A stretch of 64,000 nt of DNA from Variovorax flavidus (lineage in GTDB: Bacteria > Pseudomonadota > Gammaproteobacteria > Burkholderiales > Burkholderiaceae_C): contig NZ_JASZYE010000004.1 in the NCBI RefSeq assembly GCF_030317145.1, positions 1 through 64,000 of the forward strand, read 5' to 3'. The notes below the pieces were generated by a model. It had not been told where the DNA came from. It did not search any database and saw only the letters and a list, made by a program, of their open reading frames with translations. Made by a program: the position numbers and the translations under genes. Below are positions 10,156 through 19,225 of this stretch, piece after piece. The first letter of the stretch is position 1. Each line of letters begins with the position of its first letter.

Positions 10156-11154
10156 ATGTTGATTCAATCCCGTGAGAACGGCTTCATTCATCCGCTTTCG
10201 AGCGAGATCACGCCGCGGGGCGTCTATGAAGGCCGGCGCGACATGCTCAAGTGGCTGGCCAGCGGCGCGGCCGGTGCGGCCATGGCGTCATGGGCGGCAC
10301 GCGATGCGCTGGCGCAGGCGGCGGCGCCGGGCAAGCTGGCGCCATTGCCTGGCGTGAAGTCGACGGTTCCGGGCGCGCAGACCATGGAGAAGGTCAGCGA
10401 CTACAAGGACGCGACCAGCTACAACAACTACTACGAGTTCGGCACCGACAAGGGCGATCCGGTCAAGAACGCCGGCACGCTCAAGACGAAGCCGTGGACC
10501 GTCGAGGTCGAAGGTCTCGTCAAGAAACCCGGCAAGTACGGCATCGAGGATCTGATCAAGCTCAGCGCGCAGGAAGAGCGCATCTACAGGCTTCGCTGCG
10601 TCGAGGGCTGGTCGATGGTCATTCCGTGGGTGGGCTATTCGCTGGCCGAGCTCATCAAGAAGGTCGAGCCGCAGGGCAATGCCAAGTACGTCGAGTTCAT
10701 CACGTTGGCCGATCCCAAGACCATGCCCTTCGTGGGCTCGCGCGTTCTGGATTGGCCGTACGCCGAGGGACTGCGCATGGACGAGGCGATGCATCCGCTC
10801 ACCCTGCTGACCTTCGGCATGTATGGCGAGGTACTGCCCAACCAGAACGGCGCGCCGGTGCGCATCGTGGTGCCGTGGAAATATGGCTTCAAGAGCGGCA
10901 AGTCGATCGTCAAGATCCGCTTCGTCGAGAAGGAGCCCGGCACGGCCTGGAACAAGGCGGCGGCGCAGGAATACGGCTTCTACTCCAACGTGAATCCGAA
11001 CGTCGACCATCCGCGCTGGAGCCAGGCGACCGAGCGCCGCATCGGCGATGGCGGCGGGCTGTTCGCCAAGCGCACCAAGACGCAGATGTTCAACGGCTAC
11101 GAAGCGCAGGTCGGCCAGCTCTACGCGGGCATGGACCTGAAGAAGTTCTACTGA
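10156..11154 (+). CDS. msrP: Protein-methionine-sulfoxide reductase, molybdopterin subunit MsrP (YedY)
   Basis: A 332-residue periplasmic molybdoenzyme that repairs oxidised methionine in envelope proteins. A twin-arginine signal is visible, GRRDMLKW at 26-33, followed by the hydrophobic stretch and ALAQA cleavage region near 51-55. Cys148 in RLRCVEGWSM is the conserved molybdenum ligand. It is followed 13 bp later by its haem-containing membrane partner msrQ. Tat export is consistent with the tatABC genes further along the window. Confidence 0.96.
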   Translation: MLIQSRENGFIHPLSSEITPRGVYEGRRDMLKWLASGAAGAAMASWAARDALAQAAAPGKLAPLPGVKSTVPGAQTMEKVSDYKDATSYNNYYEFGTDKGDPVKNAGTLKTKPWTVEVEGLVKKPGKYGIEDLIKLSAQEERIYRLRCVEGWSMVIPWVGYSLAELIKKVEPQGNAKYVEFITLADPKTMPFVGSRVLDWPYAEGLRMDEAMHPLTLLTFGMYGEVLPNQNGAPVRIVVPWKYGFKSGKSIVKIRFVEKEPGTAWNKAAAQEYGFYSNVNPNVDHPRWSQATERRIGDGGGLFAKRTKTQMFNGYEAQVGQLYAGMDLKKFY

Positions 11155-11167
11155 AGCCGGGCCTGCC

Positions 11168-11809
11168 GTGAACAAGCTCCTGATGCACCCGGCGGCCAAG
11201 CCGCTGGTGTTCGTGTTGTGTTTGCTGCCGTTTGCGTGGCTGTTCTACGGTGCACTCACCAACGGGCTGGGCGCCAATCCGGCGGAGCACCTGATCCGCT
11301 CGACCGGCGACTGGACACTTCGCTTCGTCTGCATCGTGCTGGCGGTCACGCCGCTGCGGGTGATGACCAAGACGAATGCGCTGGCGCGCTTCCGCCGGAT
11401 GCTGGGCCTGTTCGCGTACTTCTACGTCGTCGTGCACCTGCTGAGCTACAGCTGGTTCGACATGGGTTTCGACGTGCCGGAGATCGCCAAGGACATCGCC
11501 AAGCGACCGTTCATCCTGGTGGGCTTCTCGGCCTTTGTGCTGCTGACGCCGCTGGCTGCGACTTCGTTCAACCGGGCCATCAAGGCATTGGGCGCGAAGC
11601 GCTGGCAGACGCTGCACAAGCTGGTCTACGCCATTGCCGGCCTGGGCCTGCTGCACTTCTTCTGGATGCGCGCGGGGAAGAACAACTTCGCCGAAGTGTT
11701 CGTCTACGCAGCGATCGTCGCGGTGCTGCTCGGCTGGCGAGTGTGGAACTACGCCAGCAAGAAACCGCGCCCGGGCGGCGCCGCGCTCAGCCGGCCAGCC
11801 GCTCGCTGA
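11168..11809 (+). CDS. msrQ: Haem-binding membrane subunit MsrQ (YedZ)
   Basis: A 213-residue six-helix membrane protein that carries electrons from the respiratory chain or a flavin reductase to MsrP. It belongs to the ferric reductase-like transmembrane family; membrane histidines are visible in VVVHLLSYSWF and LHKLVYAIAGLGLLHFFW, the expected haem b ligands. Its 3' end runs 23 nt into the 3' end of the convergent lysA gene, an overlap of coding sequence on both strands. Confidence 0.95.
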   Translation: MNKLLMHPAAKPLVFVLCLLPFAWLFYGALTNGLGANPAEHLIRSTGDWTLRFVCIVLAVTPLRVMTKTNALARFRRMLGLFAYFYVVVHLLSYSWFDMGFDVPEIAKDIAKRPFILVGFSAFVLLTPLAATSFNRAIKALGAKRWQTLHKLVYAIAGLGLLHFFWMRAGKNNFAEVFVYAAIVAVLLGWRVWNYASKKPRPGGAALSRPAAR

Positions 11810-13073
11810 GCAACTGGTCGTCGATGGTTTCGCGTCGGCGAATCAGCGTGGCGCGCCCACCACTCACCAGCACTTCGGGGGCACGCCCGCGCGTGTTGTA
11901 GTTGCTGGCCATCGCCATGCAGTAGGCACCCGCGGAAAGCACCGCGAGGAGGTCGCCCGATTGCACCTTGAGTGCGCGGTCGCGGCCGATCCAGTCGCCG
12001 CTCTCGCAAACGGGGCCCACGACGTCGTAGGTGAGCGCGTCGGTGTCGCCTCGTTCCGCCTCCACGGGGACGATCTGGTGGAAGGCTTGGTACATCGCCG
12101 GCCGGGGCAGGTCGTTCATCGCCGCATCGACGATGCAGAAATTCTTGTCCTCTCCGGGCTTGGTATAGAGCACCTCGGTGACGCACACGCCTGCGTTGCC
12201 GACCAGCGAGCGGCCGGGTTCGACGATCAAGCGGCGCTGGCCGAAACCTCGCGCGTCCAGGCGCGCCAGAAGCTGGTGCCAGAGCGCATCGGCCGCGGGC
12301 GGTGTGTCGCCGTTGTAGTCGATGCCGAGGCCGCCGCCGAAGTCCAGGTGGTGCAGAGCCACGCCGGTCTTCTCGATGGCTTCGACGAGGTCGAGCACGC
12401 GCTCCAGCGCCTCCAGGTAGGGCGAGGCGTCGGTGATCTGCGAGCCGATATGGCAGTCGATGCCGACCACCTTCAGGCCCTTCAGAGAGGCGGCGTGCTG
12501 GTAGATCGCGACAGCGCGGTCATGGGCAATGCCGAACTTGTTGCCCTTCAGGCCGGTCGAGATGTAGGGGTGCGTCTTCGGATCGACGTTGGGGTTGATG
12601 CGCACGCTGATCGACGCGACGCGGCCTTCCTCGAGCGCAACTTCGTTGAGCACGTCGATTTCGGCTTCGCTTTCCACGTTGAAGCATCCGATGCCTGCGG
12701 CGAGCGCCTGGCGCATTTCGCCGCGCGTCTTGCCGACGCCGGAAAAGATCACCTTGGCCGGATCCGCGCCCGCAGCAAGCACGCGGGCAAGTTCGCCGCC
12801 AGAGACAATGTCGAATCCGCAGCCGGCTTCGGCGAAGACGCGCAGGACGCCGAGCGACGAGTTGGCCTTGATCGCATAGCAAACCATGGCGTCGCGACCC
12901 TCGAACCCGCGCTGGTAAGCGGCCAGGGCGTCGAGCATCCATTGCCTTGAATAGACGAAGAGAGGCGTGCCGTACTCGCGTGCCAACGCGGAGAGCGGTT
13001 GGCCTTCGACGTGAAGGATGCCGTCCTTGCGTGCGATGTGCGGGTGGCCTGGCAGGCGTGCAGTGGTGTTCAT
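11787..13073 (-). CDS. lysA: Diaminopimelate decarboxylase
   Basis: Final step of lysine synthesis, converting meso-diaminopimelate to L-lysine with PLP. The 428-residue fold III enzyme shows the PLP lysine Lys69 in YAIKANSS, the glycine-rich phosphate loop around DFGGGLGIDY, the VEPGRS motif, and the active-site cysteine in GPVCESGDW. Its ATG overlaps the stop of lptM by 4 nt, so lptM-lysA form one unit. Confidence 0.97.
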   Translation of the reverse strand: MNTTARLPGHPHIARKDGILHVEGQPLSALAREYGTPLFVYSRQWMLDALAAYQRGFEGRDAMVCYAIKANSSLGVLRVFAEAGCGFDIVSGGELARVLAAGADPAKVIFSGVGKTRGEMRQALAAGIGCFNVESEAEIDVLNEVALEEGRVASISVRINPNVDPKTHPYISTGLKGNKFGIAHDRAVAIYQHAASLKGLKVVGIDCHIGSQITDASPYLEALERVLDLVEAIEKTGVALHHLDFGGGLGIDYNGDTPPAADALWHQLLARLDARGFGQRRLIVEPGRSLVGNAGVCVTEVLYTKPGEDKNFCIVDAAMNDLPRPAMYQAFHQIVPVEAERGDTDALTYDVVGPVCESGDWIGRDRALKVQSGDLLAVLSAGAYCMAMASNYNTRGRAPEVLVSGGRATLIRRRETIDDQLLSERLAG

Positions 13074-13309
13074 TCGGCGTCCCCCTTCTTGGCGGGGGTG
13101 TTGCTGGCAGGCGAGGGCGACTGGGCCGGCTTGGCTGCCGCATCCGGAGCGGACGAGCCCGGCAGCAAGAGTTCCGGAAGGGTTGCGCGGTTCTTCGCGG
13201 CAGCTTCCGTCGGCAGGTAAAGCGCACCCCTCTGGCCGCAGGCGGTCAGGCCGACCCCAACGAGCGCGAGGCCAACGGCGCTCACTAGAATTTGACGAAC
13301 ATTCAACAT
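13070..13309 (-). CDS. lptM: LPS translocon maturation lipoprotein LptM (YifL-like)
   Basis: A 79-residue lipoprotein. The lipobox LTAC at 21-24 is followed by GQRGALYLP, the short conserved 'C-G-x-(K/R)-G-x-L-Y' head of LptM/YifL, which mimics LPS and helps LptD fold in the outer membrane. The rest is low-complexity and Ala/Pro-rich. The lptM-lysA pairing is also seen in other proteobacteria. The ATG lies only 12 bp from the divergent cyaY start. Confidence 0.88.
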   Translation of the reverse strand: MLNVRQILVSAVGLALVGVGLTACGQRGALYLPTEAAAKNRATLPELLLPGSSAPDAAAKPAQSPSPASNTPAKKGDAE

Positions 13310-13321
13310 GGCGAAATTGTA

Positions 13322-13654
13322 ATGACCGACCCTGAGTACATGGACCGCGCGGAAGCAGCGCTTGCAGCGATCGAACGAAGCTGCGATCGCATCAATGACG
13401 CGACCGACGTCGACATCGACAACCAGCGCGTGGGCGGCATGATCACGATCACCTTCGGCAATGGCAGCCAGTTGATCGTCAACCTCCAGAAACCGTTGCA
13501 GGAAATCTGGCTGGCCGCCCGTTCAGGCGGCTATCACTACCGCCACGACGGCAATGCCTGGGTCGACACCAAGACGAGCGAGGAATTGTTCGGCAACCTG
13601 TCGCGCGAAGCGACGCTGCAAGCCGGCCAGCCGCTGGAATTCGCGGCCGACTGA
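13322..13654 (+). CDS. cyaY: Iron donor protein CyaY (frataxin)
   Basis: A 110-residue frataxin homologue, an iron-binding regulator of Fe-S cluster assembly. Acidic residues line the first helix and the following loop (DPEYMDRAEAALAAIE, then DATDVDID), and the signature QEIWLAARSGGYHY matches the family sheet. The ATG at 13322 is used because the shorter form starts directly at the family's N-terminus; no strong ribosome-binding site is visible. Its stop is 4 bp from the stop of the convergent mrcA. Confidence 0.95.
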   Translation: MTDPEYMDRAEAALAAIERSCDRINDATDVDIDNQRVGGMITITFGNGSQLIVNLQKPLQEIWLAARSGGYHYRHDGNAWVDTKTSEELFGNLSREATLQAGQPLEFAAD

Positions 13655-13658
13655 TTCG

Positions 13659-16067
13659 TCAGTTGCGGAACAGGTCGAGGATCCGGTTGCGCTCTTCCGG
13701 TGCCGGTGCAGCGCCGATCGGCGCGCCCGAGACGGCCTCGGCCGGTGGCGTCGGTCCGCTTTCGACGCCCAGCGTCGCGACGCCGCGGCCCGGCGCGTAG
13801 TCGTCGTAGTACCACTCGCCGCCGACGTTGACCACACCCGAGGGCGCCGGCACTTCGGCGACAGGAACGCCCTTGATGGCCGTTTCCATGTAGGTGATCC
13901 AGATCGGCAGGCTCAGGCCGCCGCCCGTTTCGCGATCGCCGAGCTTGCGTGGCGTGTCGTAGCCCATCCAGGCCACTGCGGTCATGGTCGGCTGGAAGCC
14001 GGCGAACCAGGCGTCCAGCGAATCGTTGGTGGTGCCGGTCTTGCCGTAGATGTCGGTGCGCTTGAGGGTGGCCTGGGCCTTTGCCGCGGTGCCGCCGCTC
14101 GCCACCGATTGCAGCAGGCTGTCCATGATGTAGGCGTTGCGTTGCGGGATGGCGCGCAGGGTTTCGTTGAGCAGCGGGGGCTGCTTGTCGACCAGCACCT
14201 TGTCCTTGTGGTCGGTCACGCGCGTCACGAGGTAGGGGTTCACGCGGTAGCCGCCGTTGGCGAACACCGAATAGGCCGTGGCCATCTGCATCGGCGTGAC
14301 GGAACCGGCACCCAGTGCCATCGGCAGATAGGCGGGATGCTTTTCGCGCTCGAAGCCGAAGTTGGTGATCCAGTCCTGTGCGTAGCGTGTGCCGATCGAC
14401 TGCAGGATCCGGATCGACACCATGTTCTTCGACTTCATCAGCGCGCGACGCATGGACATCGGTCCCTCGAAGTTGCCGTCGTAGTTCTTGGGCTCCCAGG
14501 GTTGGCCGCCGGTCGTGCCCGCGTCGAAGAACAACGGCGCGTCGTTGATCACCGTTCCAGGGGTGAAGCCCTTTTCGAGTGCAGCCGAATAGATGAAGGG
14601 CTTGAAGCTCGAACCAGGCTGGCGCCACGCCTGCGTGACGTGGTTGAACTTGTTCTTGTCGAAGTCGAAGCCGCCGATCATGGCCTTCACGGCGCCGTCG
14701 CGCGGGTCCATGGCGACGAAGGCGCCCTCGACCTCGGGAAGTTGCGTGATTTCCCATGCGCCCTTGGGCGTCTTGGCGACCCGGATCACCGCGCCGCGGC
14801 GAATCCTGATGTTGGGCGGTGCCTTGTCCGACAGCCCCGATTGAGCGGGCTTGAGGCCGTCGCCGACGATCTGCAGGGTGTCGCCATTGCCGCGCACCGC
14901 GGTGATCTCCTTGGCGTTGGCCTTCAGCACCACCGCCGACATCACGTCGCCGTTGTCCGGATGTTCCGCCAGCGCGTCGTCAACTGCCTCGTCGAGTTCT
15001 TTCGGATTGTTGGGCAGGTCGACGAACTTCTCGGGGCCGCGATAGATCTGGCGGCGCTCGTAATCCATGATCCCCTTGCGCAGGGCCCGATACGCTGCAG
15101 CCTGGTCGGCGGCGACGAGGGTGGTGTAGACCTTGAGTCCGCGCGTGTAGGTGCTGTCGCCGTACTGGGCATACATCAGCTGCCGCACGGTTTCAGCGAC
15201 GTATTCGGCATGCAGGCGGGTCGGGTCCGCGGCGTCGCGCAGGTGCAGTTCTTCCTTCTTGGCTTCGGCTGCCTGGTCGGCATTGATGAAGCCGGCTTCC
15301 TGCATGCGGTCGATCACGTACAGCTGACGACCGCGCGCGCGGGCCGGGTTGTTGACCGGGTTGTTGGCGCCGGGCGCTTTCGGCAGTCCGGCCAGCATCG
15401 CTGCCTGCGCGATCGTGATGTCCGACAGCGGCTTGCCGAAATAGGCTTCCGATGCCGCCGCGAATCCGTAGGCGCGGTTGCCCAGGTAGATCTGGTTCAG
15501 GTAGATCTCGAGAATCTGGTCCTTGGTGAGCAGATGCTCCAGCTTGAAGGTCAGCAGAACTTCATAGATCTTGCGGGTCAGCGTCTTTTCGGAGCTCAGG
15601 TAGACATTCCGGGCCACCTGCATCGTGATGGTGGAAGCCCCCTGGCTCTTGACCCGGTTCATGTTCGCGAGACCGGCGCGCAGCATGCCTTTGTAGTCGA
15701 CGCCGCCGTGGTCGTAGAAGCGGGCGTCCTCGGCCGCCAGGACGGCGTCCTTCATCACTTTCGGGATGGTCGAGATCGGTGTGAGATTGCGGCGCTCCTC
15801 TCCGAATTCACCAATCAGGATGCCCTCGGAAGAAAAGACACGCAGCGGCAGCTTGGGGCGGTAATCCGAAAGTTCGGATATATCGGGCAGGTTCGGGTAG
15901 GCGACCGCCAGTGCGACGGCAATCACGCAAATCACGGCAACAACGCCCGCGGCTGCGATCCCCAGACCCCACAATACGATCCGCATCAGCCAGGTCAGCC
16001 AGGCTGCGCGTTTGGGTTTGGAAGAGGGGGCCTTGGATGGCCCTTTGGGTCGAGATGTTTCGGGCAT
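13659..16067 (-). CDS. mrcA: Penicillin-binding protein 1A
   Basis: An 802-residue bifunctional class A PBP. An N-terminal membrane anchor at about residues 28-56 is followed by a GT51 glycosyltransferase domain with catalytic Glu113 in AAEDARFYDH and the EIYLNQIYLG motif, then a transpeptidase domain with the SxxK serine in GSSFKPF, the SKN motif in MKSKNMVS and KTGTTND. It polymerises and crosslinks peptidoglycan. It is divergent from the pilM operon, an arrangement also known in Pseudomonas (ponA-pilM). Confidence 0.97.
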   Translation of the reverse strand: MPETSRPKGPSKAPSSKPKRAAWLTWLMRIVLWGLGIAAAGVVAVICVIAVALAVAYPNLPDISELSDYRPKLPLRVFSSEGILIGEFGEERRNLTPISTIPKVMKDAVLAAEDARFYDHGGVDYKGMLRAGLANMNRVKSQGASTITMQVARNVYLSSEKTLTRKIYEVLLTFKLEHLLTKDQILEIYLNQIYLGNRAYGFAAASEAYFGKPLSDITIAQAAMLAGLPKAPGANNPVNNPARARGRQLYVIDRMQEAGFINADQAAEAKKEELHLRDAADPTRLHAEYVAETVRQLMYAQYGDSTYTRGLKVYTTLVAADQAAAYRALRKGIMDYERRQIYRGPEKFVDLPNNPKELDEAVDDALAEHPDNGDVMSAVVLKANAKEITAVRGNGDTLQIVGDGLKPAQSGLSDKAPPNIRIRRGAVIRVAKTPKGAWEITQLPEVEGAFVAMDPRDGAVKAMIGGFDFDKNKFNHVTQAWRQPGSSFKPFIYSAALEKGFTPGTVINDAPLFFDAGTTGGQPWEPKNYDGNFEGPMSMRRALMKSKNMVSIRILQSIGTRYAQDWITNFGFEREKHPAYLPMALGAGSVTPMQMATAYSVFANGGYRVNPYLVTRVTDHKDKVLVDKQPPLLNETLRAIPQRNAYIMDSLLQSVASGGTAAKAQATLKRTDIYGKTGTTNDSLDAWFAGFQPTMTAVAWMGYDTPRKLGDRETGGGLSLPIWITYMETAIKGVPVAEVPAPSGVVNVGGEWYYDDYAPGRGVATLGVESGPTPPAEAVSGAPIGAAPAPEERNRILDLFRN

Positions 16068-16090
16068 TGAGGCTGTTGGAGTCAGCGAGC

Positions 16091-16096
16091 ATTATA
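16091..16096 (-). promoter_or_regulatory. Possible -10 element for mrcA
   Basis: The minus strand reads TATAAT here, a perfect -10 hexamer, 23 nt before the mrcA start codon. No good -35 hexamer stands at 16-18 nt further out, so the call rests on the -10 alone. Confidence 0.35.
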
Positions 16097-16296
16097 AAAA
16101 CGTGGCTCTTCAAGACGGTCGGTCTGAAGCAGTTAAGCCCCAAGTACTCTTATTTGTGACGTAAGTTGCAGATCGGAACCGTTACGTCGACTTTTGACAA
16201 CGATTGGCACCGCACTGGGGATTCGCCGCTTGGTTGGCGTTGTACCTTGCTGCTAGCATGCAACCACTCGCAATTTTTTCCAATCGTTACAAACGG

Positions 16297-17388
16297 ATGG
16301 GATCGAACTTGACTGCTCTGGGATCCTTGTTTCGCCGTCAGCCCGCGCCACTGCTCGGGTTAGACGTCAGTTCGTCCAGTGTCAAACTGGTCGAGCTTGG
16401 CCGTGACGCGAGCGGCAAGTTGGTACTTGAGCGCTGTGCAATCGAGCCGCTCGAGCGTGGCTGGATCACGGACGGCAACGTGGAAAAGTTCGACGAAGTC
16501 GCCGAAGCTGTTCGCCGCGTCGTGCGCAAGAGCGGCACGCGTACCAAGAACGTCGCTTTGGCATTGCCGCCATCTGCCGTCATTACCAAGAAGATTGTCC
16601 TGCCGGGCGGCATGAGCGAGCAGGAGCTCGAAATTCAGGTCGAGTCCGAAGCCAATCAATACATTCCCTTTTCGCTGGATGAAGTCAGCCTCGATTTCTG
16701 CGTGATTGGCCAGAGCGCCAATTCGGCAGGCGACGTCGAAGTGCTGATTGCAGCGTCCCGCAAGGAAAAGGTCCAGGACCGCCAAGGCCTCGCCGAGGCG
16801 TCCGGCCTGAAGGCCGTGATTCTGGATGTGGAGTCCTATGCTTCGCGCCTTGCCACGGCGCGCCTGATCGAGCAGCTTCCCGGCCAAGGCCGCGATGCGG
16901 TGGTCGCGCTGTTCGAGGTCGGCGCGTTCACGACCAGCATGCAGGTCTTGCGCAACCAGGAAGTGCTTTACGACCGCGATCAGGCTTTCGGCGGTGCGCA
17001 GCTGACGCAACTCATCGTCCGGCAGTACGGCTTTTCCGCGGAGGAGGCCGAAGCCAAGAAACGGAGCGGGGAATTGCCCGATGACTACGGATCGGGCGTG
17101 CTCAAGCCTTTCGTGGCCAGCATCGCGCAGGAGATCGCCCGGGCGCTGCAATTCTTCTTTACCAGTACGCCGCACAACCGCGTCGACTATGTCTTGCTGG
17201 CAGGGGGCTCCGCAGCGCTGCCGGGCCTGACCAGTGCCGTCACGCGCCAGACCTCCTTTGCCTGCTCGCTCGTGAATCCGTTCGATGGAATGGAAATCGG
17301 CAGCGGAATCCGTGAGAAGAAGGTGCGACGCGAAGCGCCGTCCTATCTGACATCGTGCGGCCTCGCGATGCGGAGGTTCCTGCAGTGA
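16297..17388 (+). CDS. pilM: Type IV pilus assembly protein PilM
   Basis: A cytoplasmic actin-like ATPase of the pilus alignment complex that binds the N-terminus of PilN. The sequence LLGLDVSSSSVKLVEL near the start is the PilM phosphate-1 loop, and LLAGGSAALPGL near the end is the adenosine-binding loop. The ATG at 16297 gives 363 residues; in-frame ATGs at 16258 and 16204 would add sequence without similarity to the family. First gene of pilMNOPQ; the next start overlaps its stop. Confidence 0.92.
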   Translation: MGSNLTALGSLFRRQPAPLLGLDVSSSSVKLVELGRDASGKLVLERCAIEPLERGWITDGNVEKFDEVAEAVRRVVRKSGTRTKNVALALPPSAVITKKIVLPGGMSEQELEIQVESEANQYIPFSLDEVSLDFCVIGQSANSAGDVEVLIAASRKEKVQDRQGLAEASGLKAVILDVESYASRLATARLIEQLPGQGRDAVVALFEVGAFTTSMQVLRNQEVLYDRDQAFGGAQLTQLIVRQYGFSAEEAEAKKRSGELPDDYGSGVLKPFVASIAQEIARALQFFFTSTPHNRVDYVLLAGGSAALPGLTSAVTRQTSFACSLVNPFDGMEIGSGIREKKVRREAPSYLTSCGLAMRRFLQ

Positions 17389-18005
17389 TCCTGATCAACC
17401 TGCTCCCCCACCGGGAGGCTGCGCGCAAGCGCCGGCGCGAGACCTTCTACGCCACGCTGGGACTCTTCGCAGTGCTTGGCGGCGTGATCGCCGGCATGGC
17501 ATTCCTCTGGTACCAGGCACAGATTTCCAGCCAGCAGTCGAAGAACAGCCTGCTGCAGTCCGCGATCACCAAGCTCGAAGGGGAGATCAAGGAAATCTCG
17601 ACCCTGCAGGCTGAAATCGCGGCCTTGCGGGCCAGGCAACAAGCTGTCGAAGACTTGCAGGGCGATCGCAACATGCCTGTGCATTTGCTCAATGAACTCG
17701 TTCGGCAGCTGCCAGACGGCGTCTACCTGACGAGCATGAAGCAGGACAATCAGGCCGTCACGCTGCAGGGCATGGCTCAATCCAATGAGCGGGTGTCCGA
17801 ACTGCTCCGCAATCTCGGCAACAACAGCCCGTGGCTGGTCAAGCCGGAACTCATTGAAATCACGTCCGGCACCGTCAGCCTGAGCCCGCGCGATCAGCGT
17901 CGCGTCGCGAACTTCACGATGCGCATCGGCCTCAAGCGACCCACCGATGCACAGAAAGCCGCCACGCCCGCGGGCAAGGCCGCGGCGCCTGCAGCCAAAG
18001 GATAG
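17385..18005 (+). CDS. pilN: Type IV pilus inner-membrane protein PilN
   Basis: A 206-residue bitopic membrane protein. The short cytoplasmic N-terminus MILINLLPHRE is the conserved PilM-binding peptide (INLLP), followed by one transmembrane segment near residues 24-44 and a periplasmic coiled-coil and ferredoxin-like domain. The GTG at 17385 overlaps the pilM TGA and has GGAGG upstream, which supports it over a longer reading. The Ala/Lys/Pro-rich C-terminal tail is low complexity. Confidence 0.94.
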   Translation: MILINLLPHREAARKRRRETFYATLGLFAVLGGVIAGMAFLWYQAQISSQQSKNSLLQSAITKLEGEIKEISTLQAEIAALRARQQAVEDLQGDRNMPVHLLNELVRQLPDGVYLTSMKQDNQAVTLQGMAQSNERVSELLRNLGNNSPWLVKPELIEITSGTVSLSPRDQRRVANFTMRIGLKRPTDAQKAATPAGKAAAPAAKG

Positions 18006-18014
18006 GCGTTCATC

Positions 18015-18689
18015 ATGGCAACCAAACGCTCATCCCAGAAGATCGACCTCGCGACCGCCATGCGGCGCTTTGGTCAGCAGTTCCAGGGCCTCAATCCGAA
18101 CGATCCGTCGGTCTGGCCGGCCGTTCCGCGGTACGCCTTGTGCGTTGCAGTAGCGGCGCTGGTGCTGGTGGCCCTGTGGTTCGTGTGGCTCACCAATTCC
18201 AACGACGAGCTCGAAGCCGAACGCGCCAAGGAAGTCACGCTCAGGGCGGACTACCAGAAGAAGGTTGCGCAGGCCGCCAATCTCGAGTTGCTGAAGAAGC
18301 AGCGCGAGCAAGTGCAGCAATACGTCACGCTGCTTGAAAAGCAGCTGCCGAGCAAGGCTGAAATGGATGCCCTGCTGTCGGATATCAACCAGGCCGGCCT
18401 CGGGCGCAGCCTGCAGTTCGAGCTGTTCCGGCCGGGCCAGATTTCCGTCAAGGACTACTACGCCGAGTTGCCGATCGCCGTGCGCGTGACGGGCCGCTAC
18501 CACGACATGGGCGCCTTTGCCGCCGACGTTGCCAACCTCTCCCGGATCGTGACCCTGAACAACCTGTCCGTCACGCCGCAGAAGGATGGAAACCTGGTCA
18601 TGGATGCCACGGCCCGGACCTATCGTTATCTGGATGAGGAAGAGCAAGCCATGCAGAAACGTGCTGCCGCGGGGGCAAAGAAGAAATGA
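18015..18689 (+). CDS. pilO: Type IV pilus inner-membrane protein PilO
   Basis: A 224-residue partner of PilN. One membrane segment (about residues 38-57, CVAVAALVLVALWFVWL) is followed by a coiled coil and a periplasmic domain with the family features LPSKAEMDALLSDINQAG. PilN/PilO heterodimers link PilM in the cytoplasm to PilP and the secretin PilQ. It ends in a Lys/Ala-rich tail and its stop overlaps the pilP start (ATGA). Confidence 0.94.
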   Translation: MATKRSSQKIDLATAMRRFGQQFQGLNPNDPSVWPAVPRYALCVAVAALVLVALWFVWLTNSNDELEAERAKEVTLRADYQKKVAQAANLELLKKQREQVQQYVTLLEKQLPSKAEMDALLSDINQAGLGRSLQFELFRPGQISVKDYYAELPIAVRVTGRYHDMGAFAADVANLSRIVTLNNLSVTPQKDGNLVMDATARTYRYLDEEEQAMQKRAAAGAKKK

Positions 18690-19225
18690 GATCGCTCCGT
18701 TTTCTCTGGCTCGGCGTGGCCGCAGTCAGCCTGAGCGGCTGCTTCGGCTCCGAACAGGAGGATCTCCAGCGCTGGATGGCAGAACAGCGGGCGCAGGTTC
18801 GCCCGACGGTGCCGCCCATCACGGAGCCGAAGAAATTCACTCCTCAGGCCTACACGGAGGGCGCGGTCATCGAGCCTTTCAACATGCAGAAGTTGACGCA
18901 GGCATTGCGCCGCGACTCGAGCCAGCCCAGCACCTCGGGCCTGATTGCACCGGAGCTCACCCGTCGCAAGGAGGCCCTGGAGGCCTTCCCGCTCGATTCG
19001 ATGGCGATGGTCGGCAGCCTGAACCGCAATGGACAGCCGGTCGCACTCGTCAGCGTCGACAAGCTGCTCTATCAGGTTCGGGTAGGCAACTATCTGGGAC
19101 TCAACTACGGGCGCATCACCCGTATCAGTGAAACCGAACTCGCCTTGCGTGAAATCGTGCAGGACGCCGCCGGTGAATGGATTGAACGCGTGGCGACGCT
19201 GCAGTTGCAAGAGAGGACGAAATGA
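18686..19225 (+). CDS. pilP: Type IV pilus lipoprotein PilP
   Basis: A 179-residue inner-membrane lipoprotein that bridges PilNO and PilQ. The signal peptide ends in the lipobox LSGC with Cys19. The C-terminal beta-domain includes VGNYLGLNYGRI, typical of PilP homology regions. Coupled by ATGA overlaps to both pilO and pilQ. Confidence 0.94.
   Translation: MRSLRFLWLGVAAVSLSGCFGSEQEDLQRWMAEQRAQVRPTVPPITEPKKFTPQAYTEGAVIEPFNMQKLTQALRRDSSQPSTSGLIAPELTRRKEALEAFPLDSMAMVGSLNRNGQPVALVSVDKLLYQVRVGNYLGLNYGRITRISETELALREIVQDAAGEWIERVATLQLQERTK

Noticed and set aside
13554..16070. A long plus-strand open frame opposite mrcA
   Set aside because: mrcA has intact PBP1A catalytic motifs and the opposite frame is a low-information shadow with skewed composition.
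16194..16222. TTGACA upstream of pilM as a promoter
   Set aside because: The -35 hexamer is perfect but no -10 hexamer lies at 16-18 nt, so no promoter is called.
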